From Saccharothrix sp. (GTDB lineage Bacteria > Actinomycetota > Actinomycetes > Mycobacteriales > Pseudonocardiaceae), in the NCBI RefSeq assembly GCF_031180885.1, contig NZ_JAPSLK010000040.1, forward strand, positions 1 to 64,000: a stretch of DNA of 64,000 nt, read 5' to 3'. Below are positions 52,514-60,137 of this stretch, one piece after another. A program made the position numbers and the translations under genes. A model generated the notes under the pieces. That model had not been told where the DNA came from and ran no database searches. It saw nothing but the letters and a program-made list of their open reading frames with translations. How positions within the stretch are numbered: position 1 is the first letter of the stretch; every line of letters begins with the position of its first letter.

Positions 52514-53586
52514 TGCGCGCCCGCGACCTCGGACTGCGACTGCCCGGCGACCCGGGGCCGCACAACGCGATCACCGACGTGCCGGGGGTGCTCGTCGGCT
52601 ACACGACGTTGGCGGAGGGCGATGTCCGGACGGGCGTGACGGCGATCCTGCCGCGCGGGCACGAGGGTGTGAACGTGCCGTGCGCGGCGGGGTGGTTCTC
52701 GCTCAACGGCAACGGGGAGATGACCGGCACCGCGTTGCTGTCGGAGTCCGGTGCCCTGCGGTGGCCGGTGCTGATCACGAACACCCACGCGGTCGGCACG
52801 TGCCACCGCGGGGTGATCGACTGGATGACGCGCACCCACCCCAGTGCCGCCGACCAGTGGCTGCTGCCCGTGGTCGCGGAGACCTGGGACGGGTACCTCA
52901 ACGACATCAACGGTCCGCACGTGCGGGCGGAGCACGCGGTGGCCGCCATCGAGGTCGCGTCGACCGGTCCGGTGGCGGAGGGCAACGTCGGTGGCGGCAC
53001 CGGCATGAACTGCTACGCCTTCAAGGGCGGCAGCGGGACGTCCTCGCGGGTGGTGTCGTACGGGTCGGAGACGTACACGGTGGGCGTGTTCGCGCAGGCC
53101 AACTTCGGGTCGCGGCGCGAGCTGACGGTGTCCGGGGTGCCGGTGGGGGAGTGGCTGACCGACGACAACCCCATCGAGGACTCGGACTGGAAGTTCCCGC
53201 CCGGCGCGGGGTCGGTCATCGTCGTGGTCGCCACTGACGCGCCGCTGTTGCCGGGGCAGTGCTCGGCGTTGGCTCGCCGGGTGCCGTTGGGGTTGGCGCG
53301 GACCGGGACCACGGGCTCGCACTTCTCGGGGGACATCTTCCTCGCTTTCTCGACCGGCAACGCGGGGTCCATGACGCCGTCCGCCTTCCCGGTGGGCGCG
53401 CCGGGGTACGACACGGTGGAGTGCGTGCCGTGGAACCGGATGGACGACTTCTTCGCGGCGGTGGTGTACGGGGTGGAGGAGGCGGTGCTGAACGCCTTGG
53501 TGGCCGCCGAGACGGTGGTGGGGCGCAAAGGAAGGCGATCGCCCGCGTTGCCGGTGGACCGGTTGGTCGAGCTGCTGGCGCGTTAG
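52513..53586 (+). CDS. DmpA/P1-family aminopeptidase (Ntn-like)
   Basis: The 357-residue protein matches the P1 peptidase family: NAITDVPGVLVGYTTL, LPRGHEG, LNGNGEMTGTALLSESG, GNVGGGTGMNCYAFKGGSGT and GDIFLAFSTGN. Members are made as one chain, cut themselves before a nucleophile Ser, and release D- or beta-amino acids or N-terminal L-residues from peptides. No signal peptide is seen. It is translationally coupled to the TetR gene, and with the divergent APC permease it may serve peptide-derived amino-acid uptake. Confidence 0.88.
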   Translation: MRARDLGLRLPGDPGPHNAITDVPGVLVGYTTLAEGDVRTGVTAILPRGHEGVNVPCAAGWFSLNGNGEMTGTALLSESGALRWPVLITNTHAVGTCHRGVIDWMTRTHPSAADQWLLPVVAETWDGYLNDINGPHVRAEHAVAAIEVASTGPVAEGNVGGGTGMNCYAFKGGSGTSSRVVSYGSETYTVGVFAQANFGSRRELTVSGVPVGEWLTDDNPIEDSDWKFPPGAGSVIVVVATDAPLLPGQCSALARRVPLGLARTGTTGSHFSGDIFLAFSTGNAGSMTPSAFPVGAPGYDTVECVPWNRMDDFFAAVVYGVEEAVLNALVAAETVVGRKGRRSPALPVDRLVELLAR

Positions 53587-54116
53587 GCGAAGGCGGCCAG
53601 TGGTTCGTCGACGGGTGCGTCGATGAGTCGGTTGGCCAGGGTGGACATGGTGTAGACGCCGATGCCCATCACGACTTCGAGGGCGTTCTGGGCGGTGAAG
53701 CCCTGTGCCGTGAAGTTGGTGAGGGCTTCGTCCGAGACCTGGCCCGCGGTGTCCAGGACCTCGATGGTGAAGGTGCGGACGGCTTCCAGTCGGTCGTCGT
53801 CGAGGGGTTTGCCCTGGCGCAGTGCGGTGATGACGGGCTGGTCGGCCTGGAGGGCGGTCAGCTTGGCGGTGTGCATGGCGACGCACAGGTGGCAGCCGTT
53901 GCGGGTCGCCACGGTCATGATCAGGACCTCGCGGGCGAGCGGGTCGAGGGTGGTCTGCTCGAACATGGCGCTGGTCTTGAGGAAGGCGTCCAGCAGGTGC
54001 GGGGACTCGGCCATGCGCGCCACCGCCGACGGCAGGTAGCCGAGCTTGGCGGTGGTGGCCTCCATGAGGCGGCGGGACGCGGTGGGAGCGGTGGCGGGGG
54101 TGTGGTCGGCGAACAA
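53583..54116 (-). CDS. AhpD-like carboxymuconolactone decarboxylase family protein
   Basis: The 177-residue protein has the AhpD core: REVLIMTVATRNGCHLCVAMHT with the redox CxxC and downstream His. It should act as a thiol peroxidase partner or alkylhydroperoxidase. The TTG at 54116 is chosen because AGGA lies six bases before it. The frame goes on upstream but into the operator. It is divergent from the MarR gene across a long palindrome, and its 3' end overlaps the peptidase gene by 4 bp. Confidence 0.82.
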   Translation of the reverse strand: MFADHTPATAPTASRRLMEATTAKLGYLPSAVARMAESPHLLDAFLKTSAMFEQTTLDPLAREVLIMTVATRNGCHLCVAMHTAKLTALQADQPVITALRQGKPLDDDRLEAVRTFTIEVLDTAGQVSDEALTNFTAQGFTAQNALEVVMGIGVYTMSTLANRLIDAPVDEPLAAFA

Positions 54117-54135
54117 GAGGAGTCCTTCGGTGGGT

Positions 54136-54183
54136 AAACTCGACAACGTGGTTGACCAAAACGTAAACCTGGTTGTCGAGTTT
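54136..54183. promoter_or_regulatory. Long palindromic operator between the AhpD-like and MarR genes
   Basis: AAACTCGACAAC (54136-54147) is exactly complementary to GTTGTCGAGTTT (54172-54183). Inside lie GGTT and AACC in inverted order. This fits a MarR regulator that controls both directions. Confidence 0.75.
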
Positions 54184-54199
54184 GGCAAGGGCTTCCGGC

Positions 54200-54667
54200 A
54201 TGGGTGAGGACGGGTACGGCTTCGAGCTGCCGTTGCTGCTGTTCGCGGGCTTCCGGACGATCGTGGACCGGCTGCACGCCGAGCTGGCCGCTCAGGGGCA
54301 CCCGGACGCACGGCCGGCGCACGGGTTCGCGTTGCAGGCCATCGGGGTGCGGGGGGCGACGGCGAGCGAGGTCGGGCGGCGGTTGGGGGTGTCCAAGCAG
54401 GCGGCCGGGAAGACGGTGGACCGGCTGGAGGCGCTGGGGTACGTCCGGCGTGAGGACGATCCGGCGGACGCGCGGCGCAAGCTCGTGCTGTTGACGCCGC
54501 GAGGGCTGGACGTGCTGGAGCGGTCGGCGGTGATCTTCGAGCAGATCCGGGCGGAGTGGGCGGAGGCGTTGGGGGTGAAGCGGGTTCGGGAGATGGAGGC
54601 GGACCTGCGGACGATGGTGCCGGCCGCGTTCTTCCGGCTTGATGTGGCGGGGTGGTTCGGGGCGTGA
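54200..54667 (+). CDS. MarR-family transcriptional regulator
   Basis: The 155-residue protein has a MarR winged helix: GFALQAIGVRGATASEVGRR, LGVSKQAAGKTVDRLEALGY and the wing REDDPADARRKLVLLT. ATG at 54200 lies just past the palindrome, and longer starts would place the coding region in it. It likely senses oxidants or phenolic compounds and controls the divergent AhpD-like gene. Confidence 0.88.
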   Translation: MGEDGYGFELPLLLFAGFRTIVDRLHAELAAQGHPDARPAHGFALQAIGVRGATASEVGRRLGVSKQAAGKTVDRLEALGYVRREDDPADARRKLVLLTPRGLDVLERSAVIFEQIRAEWAEALGVKRVREMEADLRTMVPAAFFRLDVAGWFGA

Positions 54668-54730
54668 CCGGGTCGGTGGGTTGCCGACCCGGTCGTCTCC
54701 GGTCTGGGGCGGAGGGTGACGCCTTGCCGG

Positions 54731-55472
54731 TCACAGGTGGACGGTGATGCCTTCCGCCGAGGACTTCAGGGCGGCTTCGGCGACCGCGACACCGCGCGCG
54801 CCGGAGTGGAGGTCGTGCGGGAACGGCTCGTCGTCGACGACGTGGCGCACGAAACGCTCCCACTGCACCTTGAAACCGTTGTCCCACTGTCCATGACGAT
54901 GCCGCCGCCGTCCTCGGACCGGTAGTTCCACGACGGCCGCTGCGCCTCCTGCCAGTCGCCCTCGAACACCCAGTAGCCGAACTCGCCCCGCACGCTGAGG
55001 ACGCGGCCGAAGAACCCGCTGTCCAGCAGGCGCTTGAGCTTGAGCAGACCGGGCAGCAACAGCTTGTCCTGCACCACGCCGTGCTTCACGCCCGCCTTGT
55101 CGGCCAGTTGCGCCAGTTCGACGGCGTCGGCGAGGGTTTCGGCGGTGGGCTTCTCGGTGTAGACGTGCTTGCCGGCCTCGATCGCGCGCTTGATGGCGCG
55201 GCGCGGGCGGTGGTGACCTGGGCGTCGAAGTAGACGCCGGCGTCGGACAGCGCGGTGTCCAGGTTGGTGGTCCAGTGCGCGATGTCGTGGCGGGCGGCCA
55301 GTTCGGCGAGCTTGGCGGGGTTGCGGCCGACCAGGATCGGCTCGACCTCGACGCGTTCGCCGCTGGCCCGGGGGACGCCGCCCTGGTCGCGGATCGCGAG
55401 GATCGACCGGGTGAGGTGCTGGCGGTAGCCCATGCGTCCGGTCACGCCGTTCATCGCTACGCGCAACGTCAT
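54731..55472 (-). pseudogene. Gfo/Idh/MocA-family oxidoreductase, broken by a frameshift and an internal deletion
   Basis: The start (TLRVAMNGVTGRMGY after AAGGAG) and first ~90 codons encode a Gfo/Idh/MocA N-terminus. Near 55195-55205 the frame must change to continue with AIKRAIEAGKHVYTEKPTAE and GVVQDKLLLPGLLKLKRLLD. After GGGIVMD near 54890 the frame changes again to DNGFKVQWERFVRHVV and ends at SSAEGITVHL. The part between these blocks in normal relatives, roughly a hundred residues, is missing. The ATG overlaps the stop of the beta-galactosidase gene. It would have oxidised a sugar with NAD(P). Confidence 0.85.
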
Positions 55473-57229
55473 CGTGGATCTCCTTCGAGGATGGGGTGGG
55501 GGCTGACGGTGACCGATCGCGGGCTCGCGGCGGCGTGCGGTTCGTCGGGGTGCAGTTCGAGGACGACTATTTGGTTGTCGCCTCTGCGCAGAACAGGTTC
55601 GGGGACGTAGAGGGTCCTTTGCGGACCGATGTGCCAGTAACGGCCGAGGCAGAACCCGTTGACCCACACGACACCCTTGGTGAACCCGGCCATGTCGAGG
55701 TAGGCGTCCCGTGGGGTGTCGGTGGTGAGGGTGCCGCCGAGGAACAGCGGTCCGTAGGCGGTTCCTCCGGTGCCCCAGGCCAGGTTTGGGAGGGTGTCGA
55801 GCGGGATGGGGGTGGTTTCCCAGCCGTGCAGGTACTGGCGTTCGTGCAGGACGCCGCCGACGATCCCCTTGTGCTCGCCCAGCAAGGGGCCGTAGTTGAT
55901 CCGGCCCATGGCTTCGACGAGCAGTTCGATGGTGACTCCGCCGGGGACGTCTGTGGTGTCGACGGCTTGGGGGTCTGCGGCTCGGGAGTAGGTCGCCTGG
56001 TGGGTGCCGTCGACGTAGAGCTGGGCGCGGTCGCGCAGGTCGCGCAGGCGGAGGGGGAGGGGTGGACGGGGGCCGGGGATGGTGGTGCGGTGGAGCAGGA
56101 AGCCTTGGTGCTGGCCCACTTGTTCGAATGTCGGCACGTGCGGCGATTGGATCGTGGGGTTGTCGACCACATCGAACAGGCGAATGGAGCGGGTGAGCGG
56201 CACGGTCTGGGCGGGCAGAGTGGCTGGTGAGGTGGTCGGCGCCGGCGGAAGCGGGGTGTAGTGGCCGATCACCTTGCGGAAGGCCCAGTACTTCGGGGTT
56301 GGGTTGCCGGCCTCGTCCATGGGGGCGTCGTAGTCGTATGAGGTGACCGTTGGGCGGTACGCGCCGTCGTGGACGTCGCCGGCCGCGTTCGCGCCCGCCC
56401 AGAAGCCGAAGTTGGTGCCGCCGTGCGCCATGTAGAGGTTCACCGACGCACCGGCCGCCAGCACCTCGTCCAGCGCGGCGGCGGCGTCCTCCGGGGAGCG
56501 GACCACGTGGTGGTCGCCCCAGTGGTCGAACCAGCCGTCCCAGAACTCCATGCAGAACAACGGGTCGTGCGGCCGGTGCCGGCGCAGCTCGGCGAACTGG
56601 CCCGCCGCGTCGCTGCCGAAGTTCGCCGTCGCCAGCGCGCCCTCGACCATCCCGCCGGTGAGGAACAGCGCCTCGCCGCCGTCGGAGGTGAACAGCGGCA
56701 CGTCGATCCCGCGTCGCAGCAGGCCGTCGCGCAGGTGGGCGAGGTAGGTGTGGTCCGAGCCGTAGGAGCCGTACTCGTTCTCGACCTGCACCATCACGAC
56801 GTTGCCGCCGTGCGTGACCTGGCGGGCCGTCACGATGGGGATGAGGACGTCGAACCATCTGTCCACGGCATGTAGGAAGTCCGGGTGTGCGCATCGGAGC
56901 GGGCCGGACAGCCACCACGGCAGGCCGCCGTTCTCCCACTCGCCGCAGATGTACGGGCCGGGGCGCACGATCGCGTCCAAGCCCTCCTTCGCCGCCAGCT
57001 CCAGGAAAGCGTCTACCGCCTCAAGGTCGTGGTACTGGCCGGGTCGGGGCTCGTGGAGGTTCCACGGCACGTACGTCTCGACGGTGTTCAGCCCCATGCC
57101 GCGCAACACCGACAGCCGTCGCGCCCACTGCGCCGGGTGGCCGCGGAAGTAGTGCAGCGCACCGGACAGCACGCGGTGCGGCCGTCCGTCGCGCAGGAAC
57201 TGGCCGTCCTCGACGGTGAACGTGGTCAT
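55469..57229 (-). CDS. GH35 beta-galactosidase
   Basis: The 586-residue enzyme has the family 35 signature GPYICGEWENGGLPWWL, the acid/base Glu in VQVENEYGSYG and the nucleophile Glu in CMEFWDGWFDHWG. Further blocks YMAHGGTNFGFWAGAN and C-terminal jelly-roll domains from about residue 390 follow. It has no signal peptide, so it works in the cytoplasm on galactosides. ATG at 57229 follows AGGGCAGGGG. It is coupled to the broken oxidoreductase gene and divergent from a sugar isomerase-like gene across a LacI-type operator. Confidence 0.92.
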   Translation of the reverse strand: MTTFTVEDGQFLRDGRPHRVLSGALHYFRGHPAQWARRLSVLRGMGLNTVETYVPWNLHEPRPGQYHDLEAVDAFLELAAKEGLDAIVRPGPYICGEWENGGLPWWLSGPLRCAHPDFLHAVDRWFDVLIPIVTARQVTHGGNVVMVQVENEYGSYGSDHTYLAHLRDGLLRRGIDVPLFTSDGGEALFLTGGMVEGALATANFGSDAAGQFAELRRHRPHDPLFCMEFWDGWFDHWGDHHVVRSPEDAAAALDEVLAAGASVNLYMAHGGTNFGFWAGANAAGDVHDGAYRPTVTSYDYDAPMDEAGNPTPKYWAFRKVIGHYTPLPPAPTTSPATLPAQTVPLTRSIRLFDVVDNPTIQSPHVPTFEQVGQHQGFLLHRTTIPGPRPPLPLRLRDLRDRAQLYVDGTHQATYSRAADPQAVDTTDVPGGVTIELLVEAMGRINYGPLLGEHKGIVGGVLHERQYLHGWETTPIPLDTLPNLAWGTGGTAYGPLFLGGTLTTDTPRDAYLDMAGFTKGVVWVNGFCLGRYWHIGPQRTLYVPEPVLRRGDNQIVVLELHPDEPHAAASPRSVTVSPHPILEGDPR

Positions 57230-57250
57230 GACCCCTGCCCTTGACAATTT

Positions 57251-57265
57251 TGGAAAGCGCTTTCA
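57251..57265. promoter_or_regulatory. LacI-family operator (GAAAGCGCTTTC)
   Basis: TGGAAAGCGCTTTCA contains the 12-bp perfect palindrome GAAAGCGCTTTC with the central CG step typical of LacI/GalR binding sites. TTGACA at 57241-57246 on the plus strand is a likely -35 box for the rightward gene, so repressor binding would block it. Confidence 0.75.
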
Positions 57266-57291
57266 CGATGCGGAGCGTGGAACCCGGGCGC

Positions 57292-58044
57292 ATGGCTCTG
57301 AGCACGCTGGGAACGCCGGAACGGTCGCTCGCGGAGGCGGCCCGCCTCGCCGCCGACGCGGGCTGCGACGGCCTGGAGATCCGCGTCCACGGCGAGGTGC
57401 GCCCCGACATGGACCACCGGGCGGCCCGCGCGGCCCTGGCGGGGGCCGGTGTGGAGGCCGCGTGCCTCGCCGGCTACGCCAAGGTGTGCGCGCCCGGTCC
57501 CGATGAGCCGGTGGTCGAGGAGTTGCGCGCGCTGATCGGGCTCGCGTCCCGGTTGGGCGCGCCCAACGTCCGGGTGTTCCCCGGCGGTGACGCGCCGGCC
57601 GGCCCGCGCATCGCCGCCGTCCTGCCGGACCTGCGTGCCGCCGGCGTGCGCCTGCTGGTCGAGACCCACGACACCCACCCGACCGGGGCCGCCGCCGCAC
57701 GCCTGGTGGAGCCGTTCGCGGAGCCCGACCGGGTGGCGGTCCTGTGGGACGCCCTGCACCCGTGGCGGCACGGCGAAACCCCGGCCGACACCCGCGCCGC
57801 TCTGGGTCCCCACCTGGCGTACTTCCAAGTCAAGGACGCCGTGAGCGCCCAGGACACCACGCCCGTGCCGCCCGGCGAGGGCGCCGTTCCGCTCGACGAG
57901 TGCGCGGCGGCGCTGGCCGACTGGTCGGGCTGGGTGTCCCTGGAGTGGGAGCGGCCCTGGTACCCCGGCCTGGGTCCGGTGGACGCACCGCTGCGCGCGG
58001 CCGTCGGGTGGTTCGAGCAGTACGCGCAACGGTCCTCCGCCTGA
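57292..58044 (+). CDS. Xylose-isomerase-like TIM-barrel protein (sugar phosphate isomerase/epimerase)
   Basis: The 250-residue protein has an AP-endonuclease-2/xylose-isomerase-like barrel: LSTLGTPERSLAEAARLAADAGCDGLEIRVHG, VETHDTHPTGAAAA with metal-type residues, VLWDALHPWRHGE and YFQVKDAV. Such proteins epimerise or isomerise sugars or inositol-type compounds. Start is uncertain: ATG 57292 matches family starts, and ATG 57268 is possible. No good ribosome site is seen for either, so a leaderless message is possible. It shares the LacI-type operator with the beta-galactosidase gene. Confidence 0.82.
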   Translation: MALSTLGTPERSLAEAARLAADAGCDGLEIRVHGEVRPDMDHRAARAALAGAGVEAACLAGYAKVCAPGPDEPVVEELRALIGLASRLGAPNVRVFPGGDAPAGPRIAAVLPDLRAAGVRLLVETHDTHPTGAAAARLVEPFAEPDRVAVLWDALHPWRHGETPADTRAALGPHLAYFQVKDAVSAQDTTPVPPGEGAVPLDECAAALADWSGWVSLEWERPWYPGLGPVDAPLRAAVGWFEQYAQRSSA

Positions 58045-58121
58045 CGTCGACTGCGAGGATCGTTCGGTCGGCGGGAGATCAAGTCAATCAGGAACCGATC
58101 ATTCGATCAGAACCGAACAGC

Positions 58122-58829
58122 TCACGCCGCGCGGTCGCGGCCGACCGGGCGCAAGCGGGGACGTCGGGACGGGGCCGAGTCGGGTCGACGGTCCGGGAAG
58201 TCCGTCGAGTCCGGCAGGTCGGGGCGGTCGAGTGGCCTGGCGGTGTGCCCGTCGTCGGGATCGCGCCGGCCCCGGTGGACGAGCACCAGCAGCACCAGCC
58301 CGAGCAGCAGGATCGCGTGGGACGTCACCCGTTCCACCGACACGACCCCGACCGCCAGGTCCTGGAACGAGTACACCCCGACCACCACGACGAACCCGGC
58401 CACCACCGGCACCATCCCGGACGTCGCCCGGGGCCGCAGCGCCGTCCACAGCAACCCCAGGCCCAGCGCCAGGTTCCACGCCGTGCTCTCGTTGAACAGG
58501 TGTCCCGCCCCGTGCGAGGCGGCCGGGTTCGGGCCGAGCAGTTGCGACAGGCCGAGCGTCACCTGCGCGACCGCCACCCCGGCCAGTCCCAGCCGCGGGT
58601 ACCAGCCCGTCGTCGGCGGTGGTGCTGCGGCCAGCACGGCTTCGGTCAGGTCCGGCACGGCCACCGCCGGGCGCAGCCGCAGCACACGCGTCAGCGCGGA
58701 CGCTTCGTCGGACCACGCCCGGCACGCGGGGCAGCCCGACAGGTGCGCGTCGACGTCGGCGGCCGGCACCGGCTCCTCCTCGCCGTCCAGCCGCGCCGAC
58801 AACGCCTCCCGGCAGGTCTCGCAGTCCAC
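58122..58829 (-). CDS. Membrane anti-sigma factor with zf-HC2 zinc finger
   Basis: The 235-residue protein starts with an anti-sigma zinc finger (CETCREALSARLDGEEE, then HLSGCPACRAW with His-x3-Cys-x2-Cys). Four membrane helices follow (for example GLAGVAVAQVTLGLSQLL and SHAILLLGLVLLVLVH), and then a charged tail. GTG at 58829 follows AAAGG. The gene is head-to-head with the ECF sigma gene 66 bp away, which is less usual than a sigma/anti-sigma operon. It should hold the sigma factor at the membrane until a signal arrives. Confidence 0.85.
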   Translation of the reverse strand: MDCETCREALSARLDGEEEPVPAADVDAHLSGCPACRAWSDEASALTRVLRLRPAVAVPDLTEAVLAAAPPPTTGWYPRLGLAGVAVAQVTLGLSQLLGPNPAASHGAGHLFNESTAWNLALGLGLLWTALRPRATSGMVPVVAGFVVVVGVYSFQDLAVGVVSVERVTSHAILLLGLVLLVLVHRGRRDPDDGHTARPLDRPDLPDSTDFPDRRPDSAPSRRPRLRPVGRDRAA

Positions 58830-58895
58830 AACCACCTTTGTCGTTCCCGGGGACGCGGAAGTTCCCGGGAATCGCGGTGGTCTAGCCTCGACCCC
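58830..58895. promoter_or_regulatory. Short divergent promoter region of the sigma/anti-sigma pair
   Basis: Two direct copies of GTTCCCGGG lie about 20 bp apart (GGGAAC on the minus strand, like an ECF -35 GGAAC). The second is part of a TTCCCGGGAA palindrome. Autoregulation by the sigma factor is likely. Confidence 0.5.
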
Positions 58896-59447
58896 GTGTC
58901 GATCAAACGCGACGACGACGCGGTGACGGCCCTGGCGATGGCGGCGGGCGGCGGTGACCGGGCCGCGTTGGAGCGGTTCGTCCGGGCCACCCAGCGGGAC
59001 GTGTGGCGGCTGGTCGCCCACCTGACCGACCCGGGCCGAGCCGACGACCTCACCCAGGAGGTCTACTTGCGGGCTCTGCGCACCCTGCCTGGTTTTGAAG
59101 GCCGCTCCTCCGCTCGCACGTGGCTGCTGTCCATCGCCCGCCGCACGGTCGTCGACCACTTGCGCGCGGCCGGGGCTCGGCCTGCGATCGCTTGGGCGGT
59201 CGACGTGCACGACGCTTCGGATGCCCGACGTGCGACGACTGGGTTTGAGGACGTGGTGGAGCTGAACGTGCTGCTCGCGGGGTTGGCTCCGGAGCGCCGG
59301 GAGGCTTTGTTGCTGACCCAGGTGTTGGGGCTGTCGTACGCGGAGGTGGCTGAGATTTGCGGCTGTCCGGTCGGCACGGTCCGGTCTCGGGTCGCCCGCG
59401 CCCGTGAGGACTTGATGCGCGCGGAGCACGCCGAACGCACCGGCTGA
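58896..59447 (+). CDS. ECF RNA polymerase sigma factor
   Basis: The 183-residue protein has sigma region 2 (ALERFVRATQRDVWRLVAHL, DDLTQEVYLRALRTLPGF, RTWLLSIARRTVVDHLR) and region 4 (APERREALLLTQVLGLSYAE, CPVGTVRSRVARAREDL). There is no C-terminal extension. GTG at 58896 gives a normal N-terminus, while the frame stays open far upstream without homology. It pairs with the divergent zf-HC2 anti-sigma gene, and the group resembles SigC/SigL-type ECFs. Confidence 0.88.
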   Translation: MSIKRDDDAVTALAMAAGGGDRAALERFVRATQRDVWRLVAHLTDPGRADDLTQEVYLRALRTLPGFEGRSSARTWLLSIARRTVVDHLRAAGARPAIAWAVDVHDASDARRATTGFEDVVELNVLLAGLAPERREALLLTQVLGLSYAEVAEICGCPVGTVRSRVARAREDLMRAEHAERTG

Positions 59448-59670
59448 GCTGCGGGGTGGGGTGGGTGCGCGGGCTGAGTCGCGGAGGGTGCGCGGGTCGA
59501 GCTGCGGCTGGCGCGGGCTGAGCTGTGGGCGGGTGCGCGGGCTGAGCTGCGGTGGGTGGGCGGGTTGAGTCGCGGCTGGCGCGGGCTGAGCTGTGGGCGG
59601 GTGCGGGGGCTGAGCTGCGGTGGGTGCGGCGGGTACGCGGGCTGAGTTGTGCCGATCGCGTGTGGTGGCC
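59448..59670. other. Low-complexity spacer with repeated CGGGCTGAGCTG
   Basis: This stretch after the sigma gene has many imperfect copies of GCGCGGGCTGAGCTG. I see no gene in it. Composition is like the low-complexity tracts at 0.3 and 18.8 kb but with a different repeat. Confidence 0.55.
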
Positions 59671-59714
59671 GGCCTCCGGCCCCGGTTTCCATTATCCCAT
59701 GGGGTACCGACAAA
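59671..59714 (-). repeat. Copy B of the 44-bp damage-promoter-like element
   Basis: On the minus strand the segment reads TTTGTCGGTACCCCATGG, then GATAATGG and GGGGCCGGAGGCC. It matches 13388-13431 except at about five positions. The distance between TTGTCGGTA and GATAAT is 8 bp, as in the RecA-independent damage promoter. It points leftward toward the antisense strand of the sigma gene. Confidence 0.55.
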
Positions 59715-59720
59715 ATCGGC

Positions 59721-59824
59721 CGGGTCTAGCGGCCGGGTCTAGCGGCCGGGTCTAACGGCCGGGTCTAACGGCCAGGTCTAACGGCCAGGTCTAACGGCCA
59801 GGTCTAACGGCCGGGACTAGCGGC
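59721..59824. repeat. 13-bp tandem repeat array (about eight copies)
   Basis: The unit is CGGGTCTAACGGC with single-base variants (CGGGTCTAGCGGC, CAGGTCTAACGGC, CGGGACTAGCGGC). Two or three more worn copies follow to about 59850. There are no spacers, so it is a minisatellite and not a CRISPR. Confidence 0.9.
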
Positions 59825-59854
59825 AGGGGCAAGGGGCCGGGGCAATCGGTCGGG

Positions 59855-60000
59855 TCAGCGCACGCGCCACAGCACGGCGCGGGTTCCGTCGCGGCCGACC
59901 ACGACGCCCGAGTTGTTGAGCCCCACGGGTCGGCCCTCGCCGAGCCAGATCACCCGGCCGGCGCGGTCAGGGTCGCGGCCAGCAGCAGGGGGACCAGCAT
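59855..60000 (-). pseudogene. Broken remnant of a small secreted HAF-repeat-like protein
   Basis: The minus strand begins with a signal-peptide-like MLVPLLLAATLTAPAG, then a one-base frame change is needed to read on as VIWLGEGRPVGLNNSGVVVG and RDGTRAVLWRVR before a stop. The LG..V.LN..GVVVG..A.LW pattern is that of HAF extracellular repeats. The whole piece is 146 bp, which is not a multiple of three. Confidence 0.5.
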
Positions 60001-60137
60001 GTGCCCGACGCTAGCGGCGGGCGCGGCCCGGCTGCGTCGGCCGGACAGCGCAACCCGATCGCGCTCTGCGGTGTCTTAACCACCGAGGGGAGTGGCGGCC
60101 GATCAGGTGCCGCCACGGGATCAGGGGAGTTGACCCT

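Noticed and set aside
58045..58121. An operator for the DeoR/LacI-type regulator in the convergent gap at 58.06 kb
   Set aside because: The 13-base similarity is real, but there is no promoter to control between two converging genes. It may be part of a terminator, so it is mentioned only as a side note.
59721..59850. Possible CRISPR array
   Set aside because: The 13-bp units follow one another without spacers, and no cas gene is present.
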